DNA from: Phycisphaerae bacterium
GTDB lineage: Bacteria; Planctomycetota; Phycisphaerae; Sedimentisphaerales; Anaerobacaceae
NCBI GenBank assembly: GCA_030601745.1
Contig: JAUWBI010000022.1
Span: 1 to 43,709, forward strand
Length of the DNA stretch: 43,709 nt
Reading direction: 5' to 3'
Of the stretch, positions 16,091-24,837 are shown piece after piece (the first letter of the stretch is position 1; every line of letters starts with the position of its first letter). The position numbers and the translations under genes were made by a program. Below the pieces are notes generated by a model. That model saw nothing but the letters and a program-made list of their open reading frames with translations, did not search any database and was not told where the DNA came from.

Positions 16091-16620
16091 TGGCCTTTGT
16101 CCTTTATTCCAAGGTCGTCTTTTGTCAGGATGGACTCGAATTTGTAGCCGGCCTGGGTGATGTTCTCTTCAGCTCCCTGTTTGCGGTCGATAACGCAGAC
16201 GATTTTTTTGACAGTTGCGCCGGCTTCGGTGATGACCTTGGCGGCCTCGAGGACCTGTCCACCGGTGGTGGCGATGTCCTCAACCAGCAGAACTACATCG
16301 CCGGTCTTTAATACGCCCTCAAGCATTTTGTCGGTGCCGTAGCCTTTTTTCTTGTTGCGGATGATTACCCAGTTTTTTCCGGTCTTCATAGCGGTAGCTG
16401 CTGCCAGTGCCACGCCGCCCAGTTCGGCGCCGGCTATCAGAGTAACATCATCGGTGATATATTTTGCGAATTCTTCACCGAGGGCCTTGAGTATGTCGGG
16501 ACAGGTCTCAAACAGATATTTATCAAGATAATATTTGCTTCGCTTTCCACTACGAAGGATAAAATCCCCTTCCAGATAGGCCGTTTCTTTTATTCGCTTT
16601 ATAAGTTCTTCTCTGGTCAT
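16087..16620 (-). CDS. pyrE: Orotate phosphoribosyltransferase
   Basis: Makes OMP from orotate and PRPP in pyrimidine synthesis. 177 residues with the PRPP-binding signature VVLLVEDIATTGGQ (about 108-121), the flexible-loop IIRNKKKGYG and GAELGGVALA. Short form typical of PyrE in many bacteria and archaea. Downstream of purB by 60 bases of CGATACTCGA-type spacer repeat, so a nucleotide-synthesis operon AKR-purB-pyrE-tlpA is plausible. Confidence 0.94.
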   Translation of the reverse strand: MTREELIKRIKETAYLEGDFILRSGKRSKYYLDKYLFETCPDILKALGEEFAKYITDDVTLIAGAELGGVALAAATAMKTGKNWVIIRNKKKGYGTDKMLEGVLKTGDVVLLVEDIATTGGQVLEAAKVITEAGATVKKIVCVIDRKQGAEENITQAGYKFESILTKDDLGIKDKGQ

Positions 16621-16623
16621 TGT

Positions 16624-16660
16624 TCGATTCTCGATTCTTGATACTCGATACTCGGTTTTC
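16624..16660. repeat. Degenerate CGATTCTCGATACTCG spacer tract
   Basis: Runs of TCGATTCTCGATTCTTG and ATACTCGATACTCGG lie directly before pyrE. Similar tracts precede coaC (13911-13944), pssA (21779-21800) and the portal gene (30528-30548), and one is inside the PilZ frame (20281-20300). Confidence 0.6.
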
Positions 16661-16680
16661 CCGTTGTGCGAGCATCCAGC

Positions 16681-18114
16681 TCATACATTGAGTTCTACCC
16701 TTCTGTTCAGTTCCTTGCGGTATTTATTGCGGATGGGCGTTACGATATCTTTGATGAATTCATCGACCTGCTGTGGCGCCCGGCCGACGTAGCTTTTCGG
16801 GTCTAAGACTTTTTCGAAATCGACTTTTCTGAAGGCGATATCTGCTTTGAGCCGGGCGATTAGGTCGTTAGGTTTTCCGAATTTTTTCACCTGGGCTGCA
16901 GCAGCGTGTGAATGCAGTTTTAATATCTGGTGCAATTCCTGCCTGTTTCCGCCGACCTTAACTGCAGCCATTAAGATATTTTCGGTGGCCATAAACGGCA
17001 GTTCCGCTGTAACGTGCGCCGCTATCACCTTCGGATAGACAACAAGCGCGTCCGTGACGTTGATAAGGATTTGCAAAATCCCGTCAATGGCCAAAAACGC
17101 TTCCGGGATAACCACCCTTCTGTTGGCTGAATCATCAAGTGTTCTCTCAAGCCACTGTTCGGAGGCAGTCATCTGCGGACTGGAAGCCAGGGACAATACC
17201 AGTCTGCTAAGGGCGGTTACCCTCTCACATCGCATTGGATTTCTTTTATAAGCCATTGCCGAAGAGCCGACTTGCGATTTTTCAAATGGCTCTTCAATCT
17301 CTTTTAGATTTGCAAGGAGCCGAAGGTCGTTGCATAGCTTATGGGCTGACTGTGCAATCGATGCAAGGCAGTTTATCACGAGTGTATCGATTTTTCGCTG
17401 ATATGTCTGGCCGGTAACGGCACAGATATTTTTGAAGCCAAAAGCAGCGGCAACGGTTCTATCGAGCAGCTTGACCTTGTTATGGCTGCCGTCGAAAAGC
17501 GCCAGGAAAGAAGCCTGCGTGCCGATGGTGCCTTTGACTCCTCTAAATGGCAGCGTATCGAGTCGATATTCGGTCTCCTCCAAATCCATTACGAACTCAT
17601 AGCACCACAGCGTTGCTCTTTTGCCGACGGTGGTCAACTGGGCCGGCTGGAAGTGCGTGTAGCCCAATGTCGGCAGTGCCCGATACTTCTTTGCAAACTT
17701 GCTTAGCAGATTTATAACTGCCGCCAGTTTGCCTGCTATCATCTGAAGCGCTTCTTGCATAATTATCAAATCAGCGTTATCGCCTACGAAGCAACTGGTG
17801 GCCCCGAGGTGGATTATGGGAGCAGCTTTCGGTGCGGCATCGGCAAAAGTGTGAATATGGGCGACAACGTCGTGGCGGAATTTCTTTTCGTAGCGGGCGG
17901 CCTTGTTAAAATCAATATCGTCAAGGTGTCTGGCCATCTGGTTTATCTGATTTTGTTTTATATGCAGCCCGAGTTTCTTTTGTGCCTTTGCGAGCTGAAG
18001 CCAGAGTTTGCGCCAGGTGCGAAATTTTCTCTTTGCTCCGAAGAGTTGAGCCATTTCTCTTGAGGCGTTTCTTTCAACGAGGGGACTTACGTACAGGTCT
18101 TTATTATTTGCCAT
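16681..18114 (-). CDS. purB: Adenylosuccinate lyase
   Basis: Releases fumarate from SAICAR and adenylosuccinate in purine synthesis. 477 residues of the fumarase/aspartase superfamily. The signature GSSAMAYKRNPMRCERV is intact, and TLGYTHFQPAQLTTVGKR carries the catalytic histidine region. HLGATSCFVGDNADL supplies the third conserved block. The length and the MAYKRNP variant are closest to the longer eukaryotic-like PurB subfamily. GAGGG lies before the ATG, 19 bases after the aldo/keto reductase stop. Confidence 0.95.
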   Translation of the reverse strand: MANNKDLYVSPLVERNASREMAQLFGAKRKFRTWRKLWLQLAKAQKKLGLHIKQNQINQMARHLDDIDFNKAARYEKKFRHDVVAHIHTFADAAPKAAPIIHLGATSCFVGDNADLIIMQEALQMIAGKLAAVINLLSKFAKKYRALPTLGYTHFQPAQLTTVGKRATLWCYEFVMDLEETEYRLDTLPFRGVKGTIGTQASFLALFDGSHNKVKLLDRTVAAAFGFKNICAVTGQTYQRKIDTLVINCLASIAQSAHKLCNDLRLLANLKEIEEPFEKSQVGSSAMAYKRNPMRCERVTALSRLVLSLASSPQMTASEQWLERTLDDSANRRVVIPEAFLAIDGILQILINVTDALVVYPKVIAAHVTAELPFMATENILMAAVKVGGNRQELHQILKLHSHAAAAQVKKFGKPNDLIARLKADIAFRKVDFEKVLDPKSYVGRAPQQVDEFIKDIVTPIRNKYRKELNRRVELNV

Positions 18115-18133
18115 CTTTTGCCCTCTTTAAGAT

Positions 18134-19105
18134 TCATTTGGGATTAGTTCTTTGCTGCCGTTTAGCTAATAACCGCTCAATTTCTTCGATATTTTCTTGA
18201 GAAAGTGTCCAGTCTGATGCGGCGGCTGTTTCGGCGATTTGGTCGGGCCTTCGTGCCCCGACGATGGCGGCGGTAATCTCGCTTCGGCGAAGGACCCAGT
18301 TGATAGCCAGTTGAGCTGAGGTTCTGCTGTTGCGTTCGGCAATGTCGCAGAGGTGCTCAACGAGTTCCAATGTGGCACTGAACTGGGGTTCCTGGAAGTC
18401 GGGGCTTCTTCTTCGATGGTCGTCCAGGGGCAGAGCTGCCAGCCGTTCCTGATTGAATTTACCTGTAAGCAAACCTCTCTGCATAGGGCTATATGCAACA
18501 ACTCCGATATTATTTTCCGCGCAATAACCTAACAGTTCATCTTCGACCTCACGGTGGAGCATACTATAAGGCGGCTGAAGTGAGGCGACGGGGTGGATTT
18601 TCTGGATGCGTTTGAGCTGCTCGATATTAAAATTCGATACGCCGATATATCGCACCTTTGTTTCCTGGGTCAGTTTGGCCATTTCTTCCCAGCCCTGCTC
18701 AATATCCTGCTCCGGCTGGGGCCAGTGCATCTGATAGAGGTCTATTACCTCAACGCCGAGCATCTTTAGACTTGCGTGACATTCTTTTCGAATACTTTCC
18801 CTTTTGAGGCAAGGCATCCTCTGGTTCTGCTGGTTCCATAGCAGTCCACACTTGGTTGCGATAAATGGTTTGGCATTTGTTTGCTTTAGGGCTTTGCCGA
18901 TGAGCTCTTCGGAATGGCCCAGACCATAGATTGGAGCAGTATCTATCCAGTTGATGCCTTGTTGCAGGGCACGGAAGATCGCAGCAATTGCCTCGTTATC
19001 ATCCTGTGGCCCCCAGCCATATTGCCAGGGTCCACCCATCGCCCAGGTACCCAATCCAACGGTCGTTAGTTTCAAATCGGTATAACCTAATTGTCTTGTC
19101 TGCAT
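18134..19105 (-). CDS. Aldo/keto reductase
   Basis: 323-residue NADPH-dependent TIM-barrel reductase. The tetrad is visible: Asp and Tyr in WIDTAPIYGLGHSEELIG, Lys in FIATKCG, His in LYQMHWPQ. The cofactor end ...IVGARRPDQIAETAAAS is canonical. The substrate cannot be told; sequence resembles the general YajO/IolS-like group. AGGGCGAG precedes the ATG. Likely first gene of the minus-strand run with purB. Confidence 0.92.
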   Translation of the reverse strand: MQTRQLGYTDLKLTTVGLGTWAMGGPWQYGWGPQDDNEAIAAIFRALQQGINWIDTAPIYGLGHSEELIGKALKQTNAKPFIATKCGLLWNQQNQRMPCLKRESIRKECHASLKMLGVEVIDLYQMHWPQPEQDIEQGWEEMAKLTQETKVRYIGVSNFNIEQLKRIQKIHPVASLQPPYSMLHREVEDELLGYCAENNIGVVAYSPMQRGLLTGKFNQERLAALPLDDHRRRSPDFQEPQFSATLELVEHLCDIAERNSRTSAQLAINWVLRRSEITAAIVGARRPDQIAETAAASDWTLSQENIEEIERLLAKRQQRTNPK

Positions 19106-19725
19106 AATCTCGCCCTGTTAGAAATCTTCCTTTTTTGTATCATATTCTTATTTGCCCCGTTGGAATTTCTAACGGGGCAAGCTCGCAAAAATTCGGGCGG
19201 CAATCTGTTCAGACAATAGCATATTACGATTTCAGGCGTTTATCAAGGGGTTCGGGCCCCATTTTGCGACTTTTTGCAAAAGGTGCCCCAAAGGCCCATT
19301 TTATCACTCACGGCCTTTTTTGTTTCGTAAGTTTCGTCCATATATGCAGTAATAAAGTAAAAACTTAAGGCTAAAAGCAAGAAAATTATGAAATTGGGTT
19401 CCCAAAGCCCATACGTTGGCTTTGGGGTCTGATTCGCGAGTTTTACGCTTTATACCTTGTGTTTTTCGGTTCTTTACGCTTAAATTTTGCATTTTTGCCC
19501 AAGAAAACTGCAATTGTGGGGAAAGGGCCCCCAAATTTAATGTAAAACATATTTTGTTTATTGCCGAATTATTTATATATATTTAAGAAAGAAGTGGATG
19601 CCCGAATGGTCCTTGGGATTCTAAGGATTCCCATTTTGGCAGAGATTGCAAAATAAGGGTCCCGTAAAAAAGGCCCTGATTGAACACAAAATGAGAATCT
19701 TAAAGCATATCCTCAGGGGGTTAAT
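19106..19725. other. 620-bp spacer made largely of dispersed repeats
   Basis: No convincing gene. It holds a CCCCGTT hairpin (19152-19180), GGGCCCCATTTTGCGACTTT and GGTGCCCCAAAGGCCC units (about 19253-19300), and a hairpin CCCAAAGCC/GGCTTTGGG (19401-19409, 19418-19426) bounded by GGGTTCCCAA and TTTGGGGTC. There are also ACGCTTTA-type tracts and further GGGCCCCC and GGGTCCCG units at 19519-19665. Small frames here are repeat-derived. Confidence 0.6.
19152..19180. repeat. CCCCGTT inverted repeat, copy 2
   Basis: TTGCCCCGTT (19152-19161) and AACGGGGCAA (19171-19180), perfect 10-bp arms with a nine-base loop ending in TCT, so the right part reads TCTAACGGGG as in the other copies. Confidence 0.7.
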
Positions 19726-20736
19726 ATGAATGAAGTAGTGATGTTGCGTGGAGCCGAACCGAGGGAAATCCTGCAAGCTGCGATTGAAAAAAGAATACCT
19801 GCCATTATGTCCTATTTGTCTAAGGGCAAATGGCACGTTGCGAAAGTGCTGCTGACCAATCTTGGAGCCAATAGACTAAGCGTTGAGGTGGGGCCGCAAA
19901 GCCGACATACGGGTTTTGAGAGGGCCTCCTGCAATACGTCGCAAGATGGGAATCCGAACGTGGGTACCGGCGCCAGTGAAGGGGACTCCATTTTGCAAAA
20001 AGATCGCAAAATGCCCCCCCCAAAACCACTGCCGGTGAATATACAGGTTAATCAGCCAGTCGGCATATCGCTTAAATATGGATACGGCAAGTTTGTTTTT
20101 GACACAACGGTGGTAGGTCTTGAGCCGTCACCGGATTCAGCGACCGGCGGAACGATAGTGCTTGCGGTGCCGGACAAGGTTGAGATAATCCAGAGAAGAA
20201 GCTATTTCCGTGTTGACGTTCCGAAGTCGCTGAAAGTAAATGTTCTGCTGTGGCATCGCCGCCGGAATCGTGGAACAAAAAACGAGATACGAGATACGAA
20301 AGAGGAGATAGGCAATTATTGGCAGGGCAGGCTTGTTGATATTTCTGCCGGTGGTGCACAGATTGTAGTTGATGGTGGGGTCGTCCAGTGTCCTTTATCG
20401 GGTTTGGGGTCTCCTGCGCAAAGGCCGGAGGGTTCCCAATTTGCCAAAGATCGCAAGATGGAGGCTTCGGACTTCAAGAAAGGGCAGTTTATTGGGCTCA
20501 GGTTTACACCTATGCCTTATGAAACGCCGTTGATGTTTGATGCCCAGATTAGAAACATTTTGCCGACGGCAGACGGCAAAAGTATCTGCCTTGGCCTGCA
20601 GATTGTTGGTCTGGAGGCAAGCGCGGAGGGCCGCCAGGTTCTGCAGCGGCTGTGTAATGTTGTGGAGCGGTATTACCAGATAAACCAATCCAGCGCCAAG
20701 CAGCAGGATATGCAGCCAGTAGGGTGTAGCGTATAG
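19726..20736 (+). CDS. PilZ-domain protein (c-di-GMP receptor, YcgR-like) with repeat-encoded inserts
   Basis: 336 residues. An N-terminal YcgR-like beta domain (about 1-150; KYGYGKFVFDTTVVGLEPS) is followed by PilZ (about 155-325), with the c-di-GMP switch RRSYFR at 157-162 and DISAGGAQI at 205-213. It probably controls motility or surface behaviour. Residues about 58-100, 178-198 and 222-248 are low-quality sequence encoded by repeat units such as TTTTGCAAAAAGATCGCAAAA and GGGTTCCCAA; all keep the frame. GGGGGT lies ahead of the ATG. Confidence 0.8.
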   Translation: MNEVVMLRGAEPREILQAAIEKRIPAIMSYLSKGKWHVAKVLLTNLGANRLSVEVGPQSRHTGFERASCNTSQDGNPNVGTGASEGDSILQKDRKMPPPKPLPVNIQVNQPVGISLKYGYGKFVFDTTVVGLEPSPDSATGGTIVLAVPDKVEIIQRRSYFRVDVPKSLKVNVLLWHRRRNRGTKNEIRDTKEEIGNYWQGRLVDISAGGAQIVVDGGVVQCPLSGLGSPAQRPEGSQFAKDRKMEASDFKKGQFIGLRFTPMPYETPLMFDAQIRNILPTADGKSICLGLQIVGLEASAEGRQVLQRLCNVVERYYQINQSSAKQQDMQPVGCSV

Positions 20737-20815
20737 TTTTTCTTTTCCTATTTTCTAACCGCTATCCGGTAACTTAAATATTTTTCTGCGTTGGCTGCTG
20801 CGTTGAGGGGCGAGA

Positions 20816-21778
20816 TTATTTTTCAGGTTTCCATTTTGCGAGGTCCGTCGATGTCCGGCAATTTGCCGGGCCGGATGACGCATATTGCACAATGAGGGTC
20901 CTCTTGCGGATTACTTTGTAATAGAACCATTTAGCGAAGCCGCTTGCTGCAAAACCGCAGAAAATCAATACCAAAGCTGCCTGTCTGCTCCAGATACACA
21001 GGGCGAGGAACAATAGCACCCTGATAAGATGCGCGAAAGGTTTTTTGCCCTTTATGTACTGATTTAGAATATGTGGATATCGAATCCTGCTAACCATCAA
21101 CACCGCCACTCCGAGGACCAAAAACGGCAGGGCATAAATAACAGCGTCTTCGCAGAAGTGGAGATACGCTGAAGTGTTTCTGACTGACAGTTCCGGAAGT
21201 ATTATTTCCTGATGAAATATTACCAGGCTAACTACCACCCCGGCGGCAGCTGGAGTTGGCAGGCCTATAAAACTCATATGAGCAGACTCGTCCTCCTCGT
21301 TTTCCACATTGAACCTGGCTAATCGGATGGCCGCACAGCTTATATACGCAGCCGCTGCCAGCCAGATGAATCGCTGGAGGAAATTCGTAAAAGCGACGCT
21401 GAGTTCGGCAAAGCCAGCTAATTTGTATTCCAGAATTTTGAGCATTAAAAATGCCGGTGCTACTCCGAAGCTGATTATATCGCAGAGGCTGTCGAGCTGG
21501 CCGCCGAAGCTGGAGGTGCTCTGGCTCATTCGTGCCACTCGGCCGTCAAGCATATCGGCAATCATTGCCAGCAGGATCATATAACCGGCCATAGCAAGAG
21601 AGGAAAACTGCCCGACGGCAGGGGTTGCGCCTTTACTGGCAAAAGCGATGGCGGCAAAACCGCATACGCCGTTTAGAATTGTTATTAGTGACGGTAGGAC
21701 GGTGATGTACTTTAACCTTTGCTTTCGCACGCGCCGCAGCAGGCTGTCTTTGGCAGCTTCGGTTTTTAGTCTGGGCAT
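20816..21778 (-). CDS. pssA: CDP-diacylglycerol-serine O-phosphatidyltransferase
   Basis: Makes phosphatidylserine at the membrane. 320 residues with about eight membrane segments and the CDP-alcohol phosphatidyltransferase signature DMLDGRVARM...GGQLDSLCD (about 87-110), including all the conserved aspartates. The last 25 or so residues (ASSGPANCRTSTDLAKWKP) are encoded by a repeat-type stretch at 20826-20903 and are probably not part of the enzyme fold. It is 27 bases after psd, forming a phosphatidylethanolamine operon. Confidence 0.93.
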   Translation of the reverse strand: MPRLKTEAAKDSLLRRVRKQRLKYITVLPSLITILNGVCGFAAIAFASKGATPAVGQFSSLAMAGYMILLAMIADMLDGRVARMSQSTSSFGGQLDSLCDIISFGVAPAFLMLKILEYKLAGFAELSVAFTNFLQRFIWLAAAAYISCAAIRLARFNVENEEDESAHMSFIGLPTPAAAGVVVSLVIFHQEIILPELSVRNTSAYLHFCEDAVIYALPFLVLGVAVLMVSRIRYPHILNQYIKGKKPFAHLIRVLLFLALCIWSRQAALVLIFCGFAASGFAKWFYYKVIRKRTLIVQYASSGPANCRTSTDLAKWKPEK

Positions 21779-21805
21779 TTCTCGATTCCCGATACTCGTA
21801 TTTCG

Positions 21806-22489
21806 TCATTCGTATTTTACAAGAGGCGTCAGTCCAGCTTTGACTTTGTCACCTATTTGGACCAGACACTTTGCATTTTCACGAGCAGGCACATACAACT
21901 CTGTCCTTGAGCCGAATTTTATCATTCCGAATTTCTCACCGCCAGTTAATTTTTGTCCCTGGCTGGTCTGACAGACGATTCGCCGGGCAATCGCTCCACT
22001 AATTTGCCGGACAATCAGCCGCTCTTTGGGGCTGTCGGTTCTGACTAAGGCTAAGTCATTGGACTCATTGACCCGCCCGGACTGTGGATTTTTGGCGTTT
22101 TTGTATTTGCCTTGTTTGTAGGTAATCTTCTCGACTTTTACATTACACGGAGCCCGGTTAATATGGGCATCGAAAATACTCAAAAATATTCCAATGCGCA
22201 GCGCCTTTGCGCCGATAAAATCATTTTCGTCAACAATCTTGATGTCGGTGATTTTGCCGTCAGCCGGCGCCAGCAGCAGGTTACTATCCGCCGGGGCGGT
22301 CCGGTGAGGGTCGCGGAAAAATGCCAAACCCCATATCATAACGATGGCCAAAAGCGTTTCTATCGGAACAATAGCCCAGAGCGGCAAAAAGACTTTTCCT
22401 GCCAGCAGCCAAACAACCATAGCGGCAAGCACTACCGCAGGAAAGATAACTACCTGCGGCCAGCCATATTTTGTCAGCGGAATTTGCAT
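21806..22489 (-). CDS. psd: Phosphatidylserine decarboxylase, short (archaeal-type) form
   Basis: Converts phosphatidylserine to phosphatidylethanolamine. About 227 residues with two N-terminal membrane segments, LAPADGKI, FLSIFDAHINRAP and the self-cleavage region FGMIKFGSRTELYVP, whose Gly-Ser gives the pyruvoyl group. Short relative to E. coli Psd, as in the archaeal-type subfamily. ATG 22489 is preferred to the TTG six bases upstream. Co-transcribed with pssA. Confidence 0.93.
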   Translation of the reverse strand: MQIPLTKYGWPQVVIFPAVVLAAMVVWLLAGKVFLPLWAIVPIETLLAIVMIWGLAFFRDPHRTAPADSNLLLAPADGKITDIKIVDENDFIGAKALRIGIFLSIFDAHINRAPCNVKVEKITYKQGKYKNAKNPQSGRVNESNDLALVRTDSPKERLIVRQISGAIARRIVCQTSQGQKLTGGEKFGMIKFGSRTELYVPARENAKCLVQIGDKVKAGLTPLVKYE

Positions 22490-22524
22490 AAGCAAGTATG
22501 ATAACCTTTAGCCGGTAGACAATC

Positions 22525-22690
22525 AATAAAAAAGGCCGACCCAGTCTGGCATAGACGGTTCGGCCTTCCGGAGGAGGGTGATGCTGCAAACCAGTTTATC
22601 AGGGCACCCAGGTACCGGGTCTGCTGCTGTACTGATTTCCTGATGCCCTGATGCAGGAACAGTCCATAATTGCTGCTGCTATACTTATAG
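22525..22690 (-). ncRNA. Candidate structured small RNA ending in an intrinsic terminator
   Basis: Read on the minus strand: a 9-bp stem ATCAGGGCA/TGCCCTGAT (22652-22644, 22606-22598) enclosing an ACCCGG-type hairpin, then an unpaired ATCACCCTCCTCC (22582-22570), then AAGGCCGA/TCGGCCTT (22567-22532) with a T run. The C/U-rich loop resembles an anti-Shine-Dalgarno sequence. The 5' end is uncertain; a TATAAG at about 22687 might be a -10 element. On the other strand the same bases form GGAGGAGGGTG before an ATG with a 20-codon frame, an alternative reading. Confidence 0.4.
22528..22567 (-). terminator. Intrinsic terminator on the minus strand
   Basis: Stem AAGGCCGA/TCGGCCTT with a run of T in the minus-strand transcript (22533-22528). 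It lies 39 bases before the psd start, so it cannot end the psd operon and must serve a transcript starting between here and eno. Confidence 0.65.
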
Positions 22691-22720
22691 ACGCAAAACA
22701 GTCCGAAAAGTTACAAAGTT

Positions 22721-22738
22721 TTTGTAAAATTTCTGTAA
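22721..22738. promoter_or_regulatory. Direct repeat TTTGTAA-N4-TCTGTAA, putative OmpR/PhoB-type site
   Basis: Two heptamers 11 bases apart (22721-22727 and 22732-22738), the spacing used by OmpR/PhoB-family regulators. A matching site, TTTGTAA-N4-TTTGTAA, lies before the response regulator gene at 27603-27620. It also overlaps an inverted repeat TTACAAA/TTTGTAA at 22711-22727. Target could be the small RNA or eno. Confidence 0.4.
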
Positions 22739-22834
22739 AATTCGGCAAAAAAGCATAGCCCGGTCGAAACGGCCTCAATATTTTACATCGCAGTAACCAA
22801 GCTCTATTGCCCCAGCAACTTCTGCAATCAAGTC

Positions 22835-22863
22835 TTGACGTCGCCGGCAAAAGTCGGTAATCT
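22835..22863 (+). promoter_or_regulatory. Possible eno promoter
   Basis: TTGACG (22835-22840), 17 bases, TAATCT (22858-22863). The -35 matches five of six, the -10 only three of six. It lies about 80 bases before the eno ATG. Confidence 0.3.
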
Positions 22864-22917
22864 CTCGCAGACAGATTGGTAATTGGTCCGGCAGGACTGC
22901 CGGATTTAACCATTTAA

Positions 22918-24228
<1,311 letters not shown>

Positions 24229-24275
24229 TGGTAGTTGGTGATTGGTAACTGGTGACTGGTAATTGGCAACCAATT

Positions 24276-24770
24276 ATGCGAAGGCAAAATATCCTGCGAA
24301 CGTTTTTGTTTATCATCTTTTTTGGCATTGGTGCAACAGCGCTAAGCGGCTCTATACTCTGTGATGATTTGGTTCGATACTACCATAACAGGCACCTGTT
24401 GAAGGCAAAGCCAGAAGGCACAAACCGGCTGGAATCCTTAATTGCTGACTACGATTCACTGCTGCAAAATCTGGAAAAAGACCCCAATCTTTTTGAGCGT
24501 ATCGCCCCCCTTGTACTCGGCATGGAACGTAACGATGCAAACACCGTTTATCCAAAAGCAACAGAGGAGCTGTTGGAGGCAGTCAAGAAAGCCTTAGAAG
24601 AGGATTCGAGCCAACAATCCGCTGAGCCAGTGATGCCTGATTGGCTTGTCCGGTGCAGTGAACCAGCGCGGCGAGTAATTTTATTTTTGGCGGGTGCCTT
24701 TTTGGTCCTTATTTCGTTTATATGGCTCGGCTCCACGAAGTCCGCCCGGGCGGACCAGGGGGAACCATAA
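24276..24770 (+). CDS. Small protein with two membrane segments, unknown
   Basis: About 164 residues from ATG 24276. An N-terminal membrane segment (about 8-28, LFIIFFGIGATALSGSILC) and a C-terminal one (about 136-156, RVILFLAGAFLVLISFIWLG) bracket a hydrophilic, partly coiled region with YDSLLQNLEKDPN. This shape recalls FtsB/septum-type or signal-anchor proteins, but I do not recognise a family. The preceding bases are GGTAACTGGTGACTGGTAAT spacer repeat with no ribosome binding site, so expression is unproven. Confidence 0.55.
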   Translation: MRRQNILRTFLFIIFFGIGATALSGSILCDDLVRYYHNRHLLKAKPEGTNRLESLIADYDSLLQNLEKDPNLFERIAPLVLGMERNDANTVYPKATEELLEAVKKALEEDSSQQSAEPVMPDWLVRCSEPARRVILFLAGAFLVLISFIWLGSTKSARADQGEP

Positions 24771-24837
24771 TTACTTGAACCTCAGCCTGCCGAGGCGGTA
24801 TTATTCAACTGGGCGAATATGGGTGGGGTTCCCGGAG

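Noticed and set aside
19106..19725. Small genes in the 620-bp spacer
   Set aside because: The frames of 70-77 codons are made of the dispersed repeats and lack ribosome binding sites.
22599..22913. 104-codon frame on the minus strand between psd and eno
   Set aside because: No ribosome binding site or family; the region is better explained by stems and a terminator.
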